Shown in pieces: positions 9,805-23,141 of a stretch of 64,000 bases of DNA (its first letter is position 1; each line of letters begins with the position of its first letter). Source of the DNA: Azospirillum sp. TSH64. Lineage in GTDB: Bacteria > Pseudomonadota > Alphaproteobacteria > Azospirillales > Azospirillaceae. The position numbers and the translations under genes were made by a program. The stretch spans positions 986,096 to 1,050,095 of the forward strand of contig NZ_LGQW01000015.1 in assembly GCF_003116035.1 (NCBI RefSeq). The letters run 5' to 3'. Below the pieces are notes generated by a model. It was given only the letters and a program-made list of their open reading frames with translations, had not been told where the DNA came from and did not search any database.

Positions 9805-10431
9805 TCAGTGCGCCAGAATGTCCGGGGTTTCCCAGCCGCCGAGGTCCAGCTCGCCGCGGGCGGGCAGGAAGTCGAAGCAGGCCTGGGCCAGATGGGTGCG
9901 GCCCTCGCGCGCCAGCATGACGTCCAGCTTCGCCTTCAGGTCGTGCAGGTGCAGCACGTCCGACGCGGCGTACTTCATCTGGTCGGTGGTCAGCTCCGGC
10001 GCGCCCCAGTCGGAGGACTGCTGCTGCTTGGAGATCTCCACGCCCAGCAGGTCCTTGCACAGGTCCTTCAGGCCATGGCGGTCGGTGAAGGTGCGGACCA
10101 GCTTGGAGGCCACCTTGGTGCAGTAGACCGGCTGGCAGCTGACGCCCAGATAGGCCTTCATCACCGCCACGTCGAAACGGGCGAAGTGGAACAGCTTGGT
10201 CACGGTGGGATCGGTGAGCAGGCGCTTCAGGTTCGGCGCCTCATACTGGCCGGGGCGGAACTGCACCAGATGGATCGCACCGTCGCCGGCCGACAGCTGC
10301 ACCAGGCAGAGGCGGTCGCGGTGGGGGTTCAGCCCCATGGTCTCGGTGTCGATGGCGACGCAGTTGTCGCGGGCGCCGGCGCCGAGGTCGAGGCCGTCGG
10401 GGAGGTCGCCGTCATGAAGGTCGATGGGCAT
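9805..10431 (-). CDS. rnd: Short ribonuclease D (3'-5' exonuclease, DEDDy family)
   Basis: The 208-residue protein is a DnaQ-like 3'-5' exonuclease domain that trims 3' ends of tRNA and other RNAs. Exo I is AIDTETMGL (D28, E30), Exo II includes D87 in FHFARFDVAV and Exo III is YAASD (Y154, D158), giving the DEDDy set. It lacks the HRDC domains of full-length E. coli RNase D, as is common for the short alphaproteobacterial form. It lies just downstream of the tRNA-Leu gene on the same strand (122 bp from the tRNA 3' end). Confidence 0.92.
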   Translation of the reverse strand: MPIDLHDGDLPDGLDLGAGARDNCVAIDTETMGLNPHRDRLCLVQLSAGDGAIHLVQFRPGQYEAPNLKRLLTDPTVTKLFHFARFDVAVMKAYLGVSCQPVYCTKVASKLVRTFTDRHGLKDLCKDLLGVEISKQQQSSDWGAPELTTDQMKYAASDVLHLHDLKAKLDVMLAREGRTHLAQACFDFLPARGELDLGGWETPDILAH

Positions 10432-10552
10432 GGTCGCGTTCCGGGGTGGTCAGGCCCCCGGCCATGGACCCTAGAAACGACGAACGCCGCTCTGCACGTC
10501 CTCCCTCTCGATCGAAGGAGCTGTGCATGCGGCGCAGCCGGGTAGAAAGAAA

Positions 10553-10639
10553 TGGTGCCCAGGAGAAGACTCGAACTTCCACGACATTTCTGCCACAGGT
10601 ACCTGAAACCTGCGCGTCTACCAATTCCGCCACCTGGGC
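10553..10639 (-). tRNA. tRNA-Leu (anticodon CAG)
   Basis: On the minus strand an 87-nt class II tRNA folds. The acceptor stem is GCCCAGG / CCTGGGC with encoded ACCA-type 3' end, the D-arm contains GCGGAATTGGTAGACGC, and the anticodon arm is CAGGT-TTCAGGT-ACCTG with anticodon CAG. A long variable arm is typical of tRNA-Leu, and the T-arm GGAAG-TTCGAGT-CTTCT completes it. No intron is present. A promoter with ideal spacing lies just upstream. Confidence 0.95.
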
Positions 10640-10662
10640 TCGGTGCTCGGTGTGTGGGCGGT

Positions 10663-10691
10663 TGTTTAATGATCCTTCCGGGGGGCGTCAA
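10663..10691 (-). promoter_or_regulatory. Promoter of the tRNA-Leu gene
   Basis: On the minus strand TTGACG (10691-10686), a 17-bp spacer and TAAACA (10668-10663) lie about 24 bp upstream of the mature tRNA 5' end, consistent with a short leader removed by RNase P. Confidence 0.6.
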
Positions 10692-10917
10692 CAGCTTTTT
10701 TCCGACCCCTTCATTTTTTTGCCGCATCGCGGGTTTTCGCCCGCGGAGCACCGGCCGCGGCGATGCAGTCCCTAGATTGGGCGCGGTCCATTCGCTATAA
10801 GCAGGACCGCAGTTCCAGCAGTCCTTTATGGCGACACACAGTCGGACGACGCGCGGGGGCGCGCGCAAAAAGCGCGAAGACCCCGGTTTCGGCGCGCAAC
10901 GGCACGGGAGACGGTCG

Positions 10918-11889
10918 ATGTCCTATCGCACTCAGGTTATCACGGTGTTCGGCGGTTCGGGCTTCATCGGCCGCCACCTGATCCGGCGCCTCGCCAAGTC
11001 GGGCGCCCTCATCCGCATCGCCACCCGCAACCCGGGCAAGGCCGGCTTCCTGAAGACGGCCGGCGCCGTCGGCCAGATCGTGCCGTTCGCCACCGACTGC
11101 ACCGACGACCTGTCGGTCGCCCGCGCCCTCCAGGGGGCGGATGTCGCCATCAACCTGCTGGGCGTGCTGTACGAGCGCGGCAGCCAGAGCTTCCAGGGCG
11201 TGCATGTCGACGCCGCGTCGCGCATCGCCCGGCTGGCCGCCGCGGCGGGCGTCAACCGGCTGATCCAGATCTCCGCCATCGGCGCCGACGCCTCCTCGCC
11301 GTCGGTCTATGCCCGCTCCAAGGCGGCCGGCGAGCAGGCGGTGCTGTCCGCCTTCCCGGCGGCGACCATCCTGCGCCCCAGCATCGTCTTCGGGCCGGAG
11401 GACAATTTCTTCAACAAGTTCGCCGCGATGGCGCAGAAGGCCCCGGCCCTGCCGCTGATCGGCGGCGGCAAGACCCTGTTCCAGCCGGTCTATGTCGGCG
11501 ACCTGGCCGACGCCGTGATCGCGGCGCTGGACAGCGACGCCAGCCGCGGCAAGACCTACGAGCTGGGCGGTCCGCGCATCTACACCTTCCGCGAACTGCT
11601 GGAACTGACCCAGAAGGACATCCAGCGCCACCGTCCGCTGGTGACCATCCCCTGGAACGCCGCCGAGTCGCTGGCCGGCATCCTGGAGAAGGTGCCGGTG
11701 CTGGCCCCGGCCCTGACCCGCGACCAGGTGGCATTGCTGAAGCAGGACAACGTCGTCTCGCCGGGCGCGCTGGGCTTCAAGGATCTGGGCATCACCGAGC
11801 TGGCGGCCTGCGAGGTGATCCTGCCGACCTACCTGTCGCGCTTCATCGTCGGCGGCAAGTTCAGCGGCCAGACCAACAGCGCCCATTGA
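10918..11889 (+). CDS. Complex I NDUFA9-subunit-like NAD(P)-binding protein (atypical SDR)
   Basis: The 323-residue protein is an extended short-chain dehydrogenase/reductase-like Rossmann protein of the NDUFA9 family, whose mitochondrial relative is an accessory subunit of respiratory complex I. The N-terminal nucleotide-binding motif is VFGGSGFIGRHLIRRL. VYARSKAAGEQAV supplies the YxxxK-like segment and ATILRPSIVFGPEDNFFN is typical of the family. ATG 10918 is chosen because the Rossmann strand starts eight residues later; the upstream frame is basic low-complexity sequence. Alphaproteobacterial members may help quinone-linked assembly or act as reductases; the exact role here is inferred. 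Confidence 0.88.
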   Translation: MSYRTQVITVFGGSGFIGRHLIRRLAKSGALIRIATRNPGKAGFLKTAGAVGQIVPFATDCTDDLSVARALQGADVAINLLGVLYERGSQSFQGVHVDAASRIARLAAAAGVNRLIQISAIGADASSPSVYARSKAAGEQAVLSAFPAATILRPSIVFGPEDNFFNKFAAMAQKAPALPLIGGGKTLFQPVYVGDLADAVIAALDSDASRGKTYELGGPRIYTFRELLELTQKDIQRHRPLVTIPWNAAESLAGILEKVPVLAPALTRDQVALLKQDNVVSPGALGFKDLGITELAACEVILPTYLSRFIVGGKFSGQTNSAH

Positions 11890-11931
11890 GGCAACGCCCG
11901 CCAGCAGGCGGGTTCGCGCCCATGCCTCCCG

Positions 11932-11959
11932 AAAGCCCCGGCCCTGCGCCGGGGCTTTT
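11932..11959 (+). terminator. Intrinsic terminator after the NDUFA9-like gene
   Basis: The hairpin AAAGCCCCGGC / GCCGGGGCTTTT has a short loop and a T-tract, 43 bp after the stop codon. It is preceded by a smaller hairpin, CCCGCC-agca-GGCGGG. Confidence 0.8.
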
Positions 11960-12073
11960 CCTTTGCCCGGACCATCGGCCTGCTGCCGCGGGCATGGCAC
12001 GCCTGCTCCAACACCGCTTGAATTCCCCCGCCGCCGCCGTCATGTGGGCGGTTCAACCAGGGCGGGAACGGTG

Positions 12074-13261
12074 ATGACGGGAGCAGAGGATATCCGGGGC
12101 GTTTCGGGCCGGATGGCGGAACAGGCATCGGCCGCGCGCTGGGCGACCGTCGCCGCCTTCTTCCTGAACGGCACCGTCTTCGGCGTTTGGGCGACGCAGA
12201 TTCCGCTGCTGAAGAACCGGCTCGACCTCAGCCCGGCGGTGCTGGGTGCCGCCCTGCTCTGCCTCGCCGTCGGCGCCCTGACGGCGATGATCGCCAGCGG
12301 GCCGCTTCTGGGCCGGCTGGGCAGCGCGCCGGTGACGCGGGTGACCGCCCTGCTGTTCGCCGGGCTGCTTCCCCTGCCCTCGCTGGTGCCGGACGTGACG
12401 ACGCTGTGCATCGTGCTGGCGCTGTTCGGCGCGTCGGGCGGCACTATGGACGTCGCGATGAACGCCCAGGGCGCGCTGGTGGAACGGCGGATGGGCCGGC
12501 CGATCATGTCATCGCTGCACGGAATGTGGAGCCTCGGCGGGCTGGCCGGCGCCGGCCTGGGCGGGCTGCTGCTGCCGCTGATGCCGCCGGCGGCGCAGGC
12601 CGGACTGGTGTCGGCCGGGCTGCTGGCGCTGTTCCTGGCCTTGCAGGGGCGCTTCCTGCCCGACCGCAACGCCGGCGGCGGCGGGCTGGTGCTGCCCGAC
12701 CGCAAGACCCTGCTGCTCGGCCTGCTCGCCGCGATGGCCTTCATGGGCGAAGGCGCCATCCTGGACTGGAGCGCCATCCACCTGCGCGACGATCTGGGGG
12801 CGCCGGCTTCCATCGCCGGCATGGGCTTCGGCGTGTTCTGCGCCGCCATGGCGGCCGGGCGGTTCAGCGGCGACCGGCTGCGCCACCGCTTCGGCGGGGC
12901 GACGCTGATGCGCGCCGGCGGACTGCTGGCCACGGCCGGGCTGGGCTGCGTGCTGGCCGGGGGGATCGTCGGAGGGGGAGCGCCGGTGCTGGCGATGGTC
13001 GGTTTCGGACTGACCGGGATCGGCCTGTCGAACATCGTCCCGGTGCTGTTCAGCACCGCGGGGTCGGTGGACAGCGGTCATCCCGACCATGCGGTCGCCG
13101 CGGTGTCCACCATGGGCTATGCCGGCGTGCTGGCCGGTCCGCCGCTGGTCGGCTTCATCGCCGAGGCCACCAGCCTCGCCACCGCCTTCGCGATGATCGC
13201 GCTGCTGGCGCTGGGCATGGCCGCCGCCGCGGCCCGTGCGGTGCCGCGGCGGGTGGTTTAG
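12074..13261 (+). CDS. Major facilitator superfamily transporter
   Basis: The 395-residue protein has about twelve hydrophobic segments beginning at WATVAAFFLNGTVFGVW, arranged in two halves of six around residue 200, as in MFS transporters. The N-terminal half contains ATQIPLLKNRLDLSPAVLGAALLCLAVGAL, and HGMWSLGGLAGAGLGGL resembles members of the YbjJ-like sugar/drug MFS group. ATG 12074 immediately follows an alternative GTG. It is a single gene between a terminator and convergent uppP. Substrate cannot be predicted from sequence. Confidence 0.88.
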   Translation: MTGAEDIRGVSGRMAEQASAARWATVAAFFLNGTVFGVWATQIPLLKNRLDLSPAVLGAALLCLAVGALTAMIASGPLLGRLGSAPVTRVTALLFAGLLPLPSLVPDVTTLCIVLALFGASGGTMDVAMNAQGALVERRMGRPIMSSLHGMWSLGGLAGAGLGGLLLPLMPPAAQAGLVSAGLLALFLALQGRFLPDRNAGGGGLVLPDRKTLLLGLLAAMAFMGEGAILDWSAIHLRDDLGAPASIAGMGFGVFCAAMAAGRFSGDRLRHRFGGATLMRAGGLLATAGLGCVLAGGIVGGGAPVLAMVGFGLTGIGLSNIVPVLFSTAGSVDSGHPDHAVAAVSTMGYAGVLAGPPLVGFIAEATSLATAFAMIALLALGMAAAAARAVPRRVV

Positions 13262-13351
13262 CTTTTTTGCCCTCAATCGGCGGGCGCGGCCATCCGGCCG
13301 CTTGCCTGCGCAGGCATGGGCCTGCGGGGGCCGCAGTCGCGGCCCTCGTCC

Positions 13352-14152
13352 TTACAGGTAAAGGAACGCCAGCATGCCGGTGCCGACGGCGATGCGGTAC
13401 CAGCCGAACGGGGTGAAGCCGTAGCGGCCGACGAAGTCCACCAGCGTCCTCACCACCAATGCTGCGGCAATGAAGGCGGTGACGAAGCCGACCAGGATCA
13501 GCAGGCCGCTGTCCAGGCTCATCACCGACCAGTTCTTGTAGAGGTCGTAGACGGTGGCGCCGGCCATGGTCGGCACCGCCAGGAAGAAGGAGAACTCGGC
13601 CGCCGCCTTGCGGTCGACGCCCATCAGCAGGGCGCCCAGGATGCTGGCACCCGACCGCGACACGCCCGGCACCAAGGCGAGGCACTGGCAGAAGCCGATC
13701 TTCAGCGCCAGCGGGGCGGAGAAGTTCTCGATCTTGTGGTAGCGGGCGACCGGGATCAGCCGCTCCACCAGCAGGATGGCGATGCCGCCGACGATCAGCG
13801 CGATGCTGACCACGGTGGGGTTGAACAGCACCGCCTTGATGACGCCGTGCAGGCCGGCGCCCAGCACCATCGCCGGCAGGAAGGCAATGACCACCGCCAT
13901 CACGAAGCGCCGGGCGCCGGGATCGTCCTTCAGCCCTGTGGCGACATGCCACAGCCGCTGGAAATAGACCACGCAGATCGCCAGGATGGCGCCGAGCTGG
14001 ATCACCACTTCGAACACCTTGCCGGGCGGGCCCTCGAAACCCAGCAGTTCGTCCAGCATGATCAGGTGGCCGGTGGAGGAGACGGGGAGGAACTCGGTCA
14101 GCCCCTCGATCAGCCCCAGGAGGGTGGCGTCCAGATATTGATCGATCATCAT
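13352..14152 (-). CDS. uppP: Undecaprenyl-diphosphatase (UppP/BacA)
   Basis: UppP dephosphorylates undecaprenyl pyrophosphate in the inner membrane, regenerating the lipid carrier for peptidoglycan and O-antigen; overproduction gives bacitracin resistance. The 266-residue polytopic protein contains both family motifs: GLTEFLPVSSTGHLIM near residues 17-32, and the PGVSRSGASILGALLMG block in the middle. Length is typical. It converges with the MFS gene and its 5' end faces the glutamate synthase leader. Confidence 0.96.
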   Translation of the reverse strand: MMIDQYLDATLLGLIEGLTEFLPVSSTGHLIMLDELLGFEGPPGKVFEVVIQLGAILAICVVYFQRLWHVATGLKDDPGARRFVMAVVIAFLPAMVLGAGLHGVIKAVLFNPTVVSIALIVGGIAILLVERLIPVARYHKIENFSAPLALKIGFCQCLALVPGVSRSGASILGALLMGVDRKAAAEFSFFLAVPTMAGATVYDLYKNWSVMSLDSGLLILVGFVTAFIAAALVVRTLVDFVGRYGFTPFGWYRIAVGTGMLAFLYL

Positions 14153-14537
14153 CGCGGCACGCAGCCTTCGGCACGGTGAATGTTGCAGCGCTTATAGCAG
14201 GCGGCGGCGGCGGTTGGCGATGGCGTGGGGTCGGTACCCCTATTCGGGCGATAGTCCTGAATTGGGACTAATTTTCTGTCGCGTTTTTGTGACACCCCAC
14301 CGCCACGCCCACGCATTTCAGCCTTGCGGAAGAAAAGGTCAACAAACCGGACCTATCGGTGTTTTTGTGCTTCCGCGGGGTGGGCGCATGCGTTATATGA
14401 CGAGCGTCCGCCACTTCGCGGACGTTCGATTTCAACCCATCCGGTCGGTGTAGGCCACAGCCGCAGCCCCCGGTCAGGCCCAGCAAGGCGATGCCCCCGC
14501 GACAGCGGGCGGGGCCGCGAAGCAAGGAGCAGACGTC
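14153..14537. other. Intergenic region between uppP and gltD (divergent leaders)
   Basis: These 385 bp hold no convincing gene. On the minus side TATAAG near 14184-14189 could be a -10 element for uppP but lacks a good -35. On the plus side the stretch 14260-14400 is unusually A+T-rich for the window (GACTAATTTTCTGTCG, GCGTTTTTGTGACA, CGTTATATGACG) and probably carries the gltD promoter, but I see no pair of boxes with good spacing. An imperfect hairpin GCCCCCGCGAC / GCGGGCGGGGC lies near 14492-14516. AAGGAG 12 bp before the ATG is the gltD ribosome-binding site. Confidence 0.5.
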
Positions 14538-15986
14538 ATGGCGAACCAGAAAATGTTGGGCTTCGTGCACACCGCGCAGAAGATGCCCGACAAGCGGTCT
14601 GCCGCCGACCGCCGCCAGGACTTCGCCGAGATCTATGCCCGCTTCAGCAACGAGCGCGCCGGCGAGCAGGCCAACCGCTGCTCGCAGTGCGGCGTTCCCT
14701 TCTGCCAGGTGCACTGCCCGGTCTCCAACAACATCCCCGACTGGCTGAAGCTGACCGCCGAGGGCCGGCTGGAGGAGGCTTACGAGGTCTCCCAGGCCAC
14801 CAACAACTTCCCGGAAATCTGCGGCCGCATCTGCCCGCAGGACCGGCTGTGCGAGGGCAACTGCGTCATCGAGCAGTCGACCCACGGCGCCGTCACCATC
14901 GGCTCGGTCGAGAAGTACATCAACGATACCGCCTGGGAAAACGGCTGGGTCAAGCCGCGCAAGCCGGCCCGCGAGCTGGGCCTTTCGGTCGGCGTGGTCG
15001 GCGCCGGCCCGGCCGGTCTCGCCGCCGCCGAGGAGCTGCGCGCCAAGGGCTACGAGGTCCATGTCTACGACCGCTACGACCGCATGGGCGGCCTGCTGGT
15101 CTACGGCATCCCCGGCTTCAAGCTGGAGAAGGACGTCGTCGCCCGCCGGGTCCAGCGTCTGGCCGATGCCGGCGTCATCTTCCATTCCAATTTCGAGGTC
15201 GGCCGCGACGCCACCCTGGCCGAGCTGCGCGAGCGCCACGTCACCATCCTGATCGCCACCGGCGTCTACAAGGCCCGCGACATCGAGGCCCCCGGCTCGG
15301 GGCTGAAGAACATCGTCCCGGCGCTGGAATACCTGACCACCTCGAACAAGGTCGGTCTCGGCGATTCCATGGAGGCCTATGAGGACGGCTCGCTGAACGC
15401 CGCCGGCAAGAAGGTGGTGGTGCTCGGCGGCGGCGACACCGCGATGGACTGCGTGCGCACGGCGATCCGCCAGGGCGCGACCTCGGTCAAGTGCCTTTAC
15501 CGCCGCGACCGCAAGAACATGCCGGGCTCGCAGCGCGAGGTGGCGCATGCCGAGGAAGAAGGCGTCGAGTTCGTCTGGCAGGCCGCACCCGAGGCCTTCA
15601 CCGGCACCGATGTCGTCACCGGTGTGCGCGCCGTGCGCATCCATCTGGGTGTCGCCGACGCCACCGGCCGCCAGACCCCGCAGGTGATCGAGGGCTCCGA
15701 CTTCACCGAGCCGGCCGACCTCGTCATCAAGGCGCTCGGCTTCGAGCCGGAGGACCTGCCGGGCATGTTCGGCTCGCCGGACCTGACCGTCACCCGCTGG
15801 GGCACGCTGCTGGTCGACCACCGCACCAAGATGACCAGCCTGGACGGCGTCTTCGCCGCCGGCGACATCGTCCGCGGCGCCTCGCTGGTGGTGTGGGCCA
15901 TCCGCGACGGCCGCGACGCCGCCGACGCCATGCACGCCTACGCCCAGACCGTCGGCGCGCCCAAGCTGGCCGTCGCCGCCGAGTAA
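14538..15986 (+). CDS. gltD: Glutamate synthase (NADPH), small (beta) subunit
   Basis: GltD oxidises NADPH on FAD and passes electrons through its iron-sulfur clusters to GltB. The 482-residue protein has an N-terminal ferredoxin-like domain with two Cys clusters (CSQCGVPFCQVHCP around residues 48-61 and CGRICPQDRLCEGNC around 95-109). An FAD-binding Rossmann fold follows (VGVVGAGPAGLAAAEEL), then an NADPH-binding fold (KVVVLGGGDTAMDC) and a C-terminal FAD contact (GVFAAGDIVRG). It is transcribed with gltB 97 bp downstream, in D-B order. Confidence 0.98.
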   Translation: MANQKMLGFVHTAQKMPDKRSAADRRQDFAEIYARFSNERAGEQANRCSQCGVPFCQVHCPVSNNIPDWLKLTAEGRLEEAYEVSQATNNFPEICGRICPQDRLCEGNCVIEQSTHGAVTIGSVEKYINDTAWENGWVKPRKPARELGLSVGVVGAGPAGLAAAEELRAKGYEVHVYDRYDRMGGLLVYGIPGFKLEKDVVARRVQRLADAGVIFHSNFEVGRDATLAELRERHVTILIATGVYKARDIEAPGSGLKNIVPALEYLTTSNKVGLGDSMEAYEDGSLNAAGKKVVVLGGGDTAMDCVRTAIRQGATSVKCLYRRDRKNMPGSQREVAHAEEEGVEFVWQAAPEAFTGTDVVTGVRAVRIHLGVADATGRQTPQVIEGSDFTEPADLVIKALGFEPEDLPGMFGSPDLTVTRWGTLLVDHRTKMTSLDGVFAAGDIVRGASLVVWAIRDGRDAADAMHAYAQTVGAPKLAVAAE

Positions 15987-16083
15987 GCCGCTCCGTCTTT
16001 CCGCTATCAGTACCACCGTCTACCCCAGGGGGCCTTCCCTTCCGCCCCCCAGGTCAACGTCCAGACTGTGAAAGGGTCGTTCC

Positions 16084-20631
<4,548 letters not shown>

Positions 20632-20643
20632 CCGACGGCCGAA

Positions 20644-20724
20644 CCTCCGCCCCGCCCTCACCGGCGGGGCGGAGGGCGGATAGGGGAACGGCGCGCCATC
20701 CGGCAGGACGGCGCGCCGTTTTCC
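20644..20724 (+). terminator. Tandem hairpin terminator of gltDB
   Basis: The first hairpin, CCTCCGCCCCGCC / GGCGGGGCGGAGG (20644-20675), is a perfect 13-bp stem. The second, AACGGCGCGCC / GGCGCGCCGTT (20687-20720), is followed by TTCCGTTT and is the likelier termination point. It also faces the converging GNAT gene. Confidence 0.75.
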
Positions 20725-20746
20725 GTTTCAGCGGGGCGAGGCCTGG

Positions 20747-21253
20747 CTAAAGGCCCCGCTCCATCACGATGCTGTCGAAGCGGTTGCCGGGCGGGAACTC
20801 CATCGAATTCCGGCCGGTCGCCACGAAGCCGGCGGAGGCATAGAATTCCTCCGCCACCAGGCTGGCGTAGCACAGCATCCGCGATGCACCAGCATCGGCG
20901 GCATCGGCGAAGCAGCGGTCGAGCAGCGCCCGTCCGACGCCGCGGCGCAGCCAGCCGGGATGGGTGGCGAAGTGCCGGACATGGGCCAGCCCGGCTTGCT
21001 GCGGACGCACCGGCTCACCCGGCCAGTCGAAGCTCCAGCCGCCGGAGCCCACCGGCGTGCCATCCGCGGCCTCCGCCAGATAATAGGTGCCGGCGCCCAG
21101 CAGCGCCGGATTCGACCGGGTGATGATGGGCAGCACCCTGTCCATGACCTCGGGCGGATAGCCGGCCGGCATCAGGGCCGGGTAGGAGGCCGACAGCACC
21201 CGGTCCACCGCCGCGGCATCCTCCGGCCGGGCGGTGCGGACGGTAAAGCTCAC
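20747..21253 (-). CDS. GNAT-family N-acetyltransferase
   Basis: The 168-residue protein is one GCN5-related acetyltransferase domain. The beta-1 start is TVRTARPEDAAAVDRVL, and motif A is HVRHFATHPGWLRRGVGRALLDRCFADA with the R/Q-x-x-G-x-G/A acetyl-CoA signature RRGVGRA. The C-terminal strand is EFYASAGFVATG. The acceptor substrate is unknown. Its ATG overlaps the stop of the upstream GST gene by 4 bp, so the pair is likely translationally coupled. Confidence 0.88.
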   Translation of the reverse strand: MSFTVRTARPEDAAAVDRVLSASYPALMPAGYPPEVMDRVLPIITRSNPALLGAGTYYLAEAADGTPVGSGGWSFDWPGEPVRPQQAGLAHVRHFATHPGWLRRGVGRALLDRCFADAADAGASRMLCYASLVAEEFYASAGFVATGRNSMEFPPGNRFDSIVMERGL

Positions 21254-21900
21254 GGTTCAAATTCCCACGGCTCATCCTTGGCCGCCGCGGTCCAGTCCCG
21301 CATCGCCGGCAGCGCCAGCACGGCGTCCATATAGGCGCGCGACACCGGCGACACCGCGACGCCATAGGTCTCCAGCCGCGTCACCACCGGGGCGAACATG
21401 GCGTCGGCGATGGTGAAGGAGCCGAACAGGAAGGGGCCGCCGGCCGGAACGCCGAAGCGGGCGCGGGCATCGGCCCACAGCGCCTCGATCCGGGCGATGT
21501 CGGCGGCGGTCGCCTCGGTCATGCCCTGGCCCTTGCGGTCGCGCTTGAGGTCCATCGGCATGGTGGTGCGCAGCGAGACGAAGCTGGAATGCATCTCCGC
21601 CGCCACCGAGCGCGCCACCGCCCGCGCCGCCCGGTCCGCCGGCCACAGCCCGGCCTCCGGCGCCAGTTCCGCCACATACTCGCAGATCGCCAGCGAATCC
21701 CAGATGGTCAGCCCGTCATGGATCAGGGCGGGCACACGGCCCGACGGCGAATGCTCGGCGATGCGCGCGGCGCTGTCCGGCTGGCGAAGGACGATCGGGG
21801 TCTCGGCGAAGGCGATCCCGGCCTGCTTGAGGACCAGCCATGGACGCAGCGACCAGGACGAATAGGCCTTGTTCCCAATCACCAGGGTCGGGTCGGACAT
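21250..21900 (-). CDS. Glutathione S-transferase family protein
   Basis: The 216-residue protein has the N-terminal thioredoxin-like domain (TLVIGNKAYSSWSLRPWLVLKQAG, with the SSWSLRPW active-site segment, and RVPALIHDGLTIWDSLAICEYV carrying the cis-proline and the glutathione-gamma-glutamyl-binding D-S pair). An all-helical C-terminal domain follows. This resembles bacterial GSTs of the YfcF-like type. ATG 21900 is preferred, with AAGGTG upstream, over a start 23 codons earlier. It is coupled by a 4-bp overlap to the GNAT gene. A role in detoxification or thiol redox is inferred from family only. Confidence 0.88.
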   Translation of the reverse strand: MSDPTLVIGNKAYSSWSLRPWLVLKQAGIAFAETPIVLRQPDSAARIAEHSPSGRVPALIHDGLTIWDSLAICEYVAELAPEAGLWPADRAARAVARSVAAEMHSSFVSLRTTMPMDLKRDRKGQGMTEATAADIARIEALWADARARFGVPAGGPFLFGSFTIADAMFAPVVTRLETYGVAVSPVSRAYMDAVLALPAMRDWTAAAKDEPWEFEP

Positions 21901-21983
21901 CGGACGGCACCTTTCGCGCGAAGGAATAGGATGGGAACGGTTGGAGCGACGGATTGCGCCTTCGCGCAACCGCTCCCCCCTTC

Positions 21984-23141
21984 TTACGCCGGCACGAGGT
22001 CCTGGGGAACCCGCGGCGCGTGCGCGACACGGTTGCGGCCGTCGCGCTTGGCCTCGTAGAGCGCCATGTCAGCGGCATGGACGAGGTCGGGCCAGTTCTC
22101 CCCCAGCCGGACGACCTGGGCGACGCCGATGCTGGCCGTCACCCCCAGCGGGTTTCCCTGAAGCTGGAACGGGATCGCCTGGATCGCCTCGCGGATCCGC
22201 TCGGCGACCGGCAGCGCGTCCGATGTCCGCAATTCCGGCAGGAACAGCAGAAATTCCTCCCCGCCCATCCGCGCCAGCACATCGTCGGAACGCTTCAGGT
22301 TGCGCAGCGTCGCCGCCACCGCGACCAGCACGGTGTCGCCGGCGGCATGGCCGAACCGGTCGTTGATCCGCTTGAAATGGTCGAGGTCGATGCAGAAGAC
22401 GGTGTCGCCGGGACGCAGATGGCCGGGCAGCATCCGTTCCAGCCAGCGCCGGTTGCCGATGCCGGTCAGGCTGTCCAGCTCCGCCATCAGGCTCAGCTTG
22501 CGCTCCGCCCGGTCGGTGGCGACGCTGTAGATCAGGATCGAGACGGCGAAATTGCCCAGGATCTGGATGAAGAACTCCCAGGCCAGCCAGGGCACGAAAT
22601 CCGCGACGAACAGGATGACCACAGCACCGAGCAGGAACGACGCCCCGCTGAGCGCCAGCACCGCCGCCAGCGGCCGGCAGGACGGCAACTGCTCGACCCG
22701 CCGGAGCCGGGTCACGATCCGCGCCGCCAGCATCAGGCAAAGCGCCGCATTCAGATGAAAAAAGGCGGCGCGGAGTTGGTTGTCCAGGTGGAAACCGGTC
22801 GCCCAAGCGGCGATCAGGACCGAAAGCGGATAGAGCGCCAGCAGGCGCCACCCCCGCGGCAGGCGCCCGGACCGCAGGCGTTCGATCCCCAGCGCCAGCA
22901 GCCCATGCCCGACCACGCCGAGCAGCAGGCTGCCCAGGGTCCAGACGATCTTCGGCAGCATGGCCTGCTCGCCGAAGCCGGCCAGGGCGCCGCCGATCCC
23001 CACCAGGGAAAACGCCGCCGCCAGCGTGCCGAATCCCGATGCGGGGACGTTTCGCAACCGCGCGAGCAGAAAGACGGCCGCCCCCACCAGAAGTGACGAC
23101 TGGTACAGAAACAGCACCGTGGCGATGTCGAGCACAATCAT
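21984..23141 (-). CDS. Membrane-anchored diguanylate cyclase (GGDEF domain)
   Basis: The protein makes cyclic di-GMP from GTP. Starting at ATG 23141 gives 385 residues: about six transmembrane segments in the first 190 residues (MIVLDIATVLFLYQSSLLVGAAVFLLA onward), then a GGDEF domain. The active motif is GGEEF (MGGEEFLLF), the substrate-binding helix reads DLDHFKRINDRFGHAAGD, and an RxxD product-inhibition site (RSDD) lies five residues before GGEEF. The enzyme thus appears active and feedback-regulated. There is no EAL domain. A longer in-frame start exists but begins in AT-rich intergenic sequence. A candidate promoter lies 30 bp upstream. Confidence 0.92.
   Translation of the reverse strand: MIVLDIATVLFLYQSSLLVGAAVFLLARLRNVPASGFGTLAAAFSLVGIGGALAGFGEQAMLPKIVWTLGSLLLGVVGHGLLALGIERLRSGRLPRGWRLLALYPLSVLIAAWATGFHLDNQLRAAFFHLNAALCLMLAARIVTRLRRVEQLPSCRPLAAVLALSGASFLLGAVVILFVADFVPWLAWEFFIQILGNFAVSILIYSVATDRAERKLSLMAELDSLTGIGNRRWLERMLPGHLRPGDTVFCIDLDHFKRINDRFGHAAGDTVLVAVAATLRNLKRSDDVLARMGGEEFLLFLPELRTSDALPVAERIREAIQAIPFQLQGNPLGVTASIGVAQVVRLGENWPDLVHAADMALYEAKRDGRNRVAHAPRVPQDLVPA

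Noticed and set aside
14365-14398. TTGTGC and TTATAT as a gltD promoter
   Set aside because: The spacer would be 22 bp, too long for a sigma-70-type promoter, and no better pairing was found.
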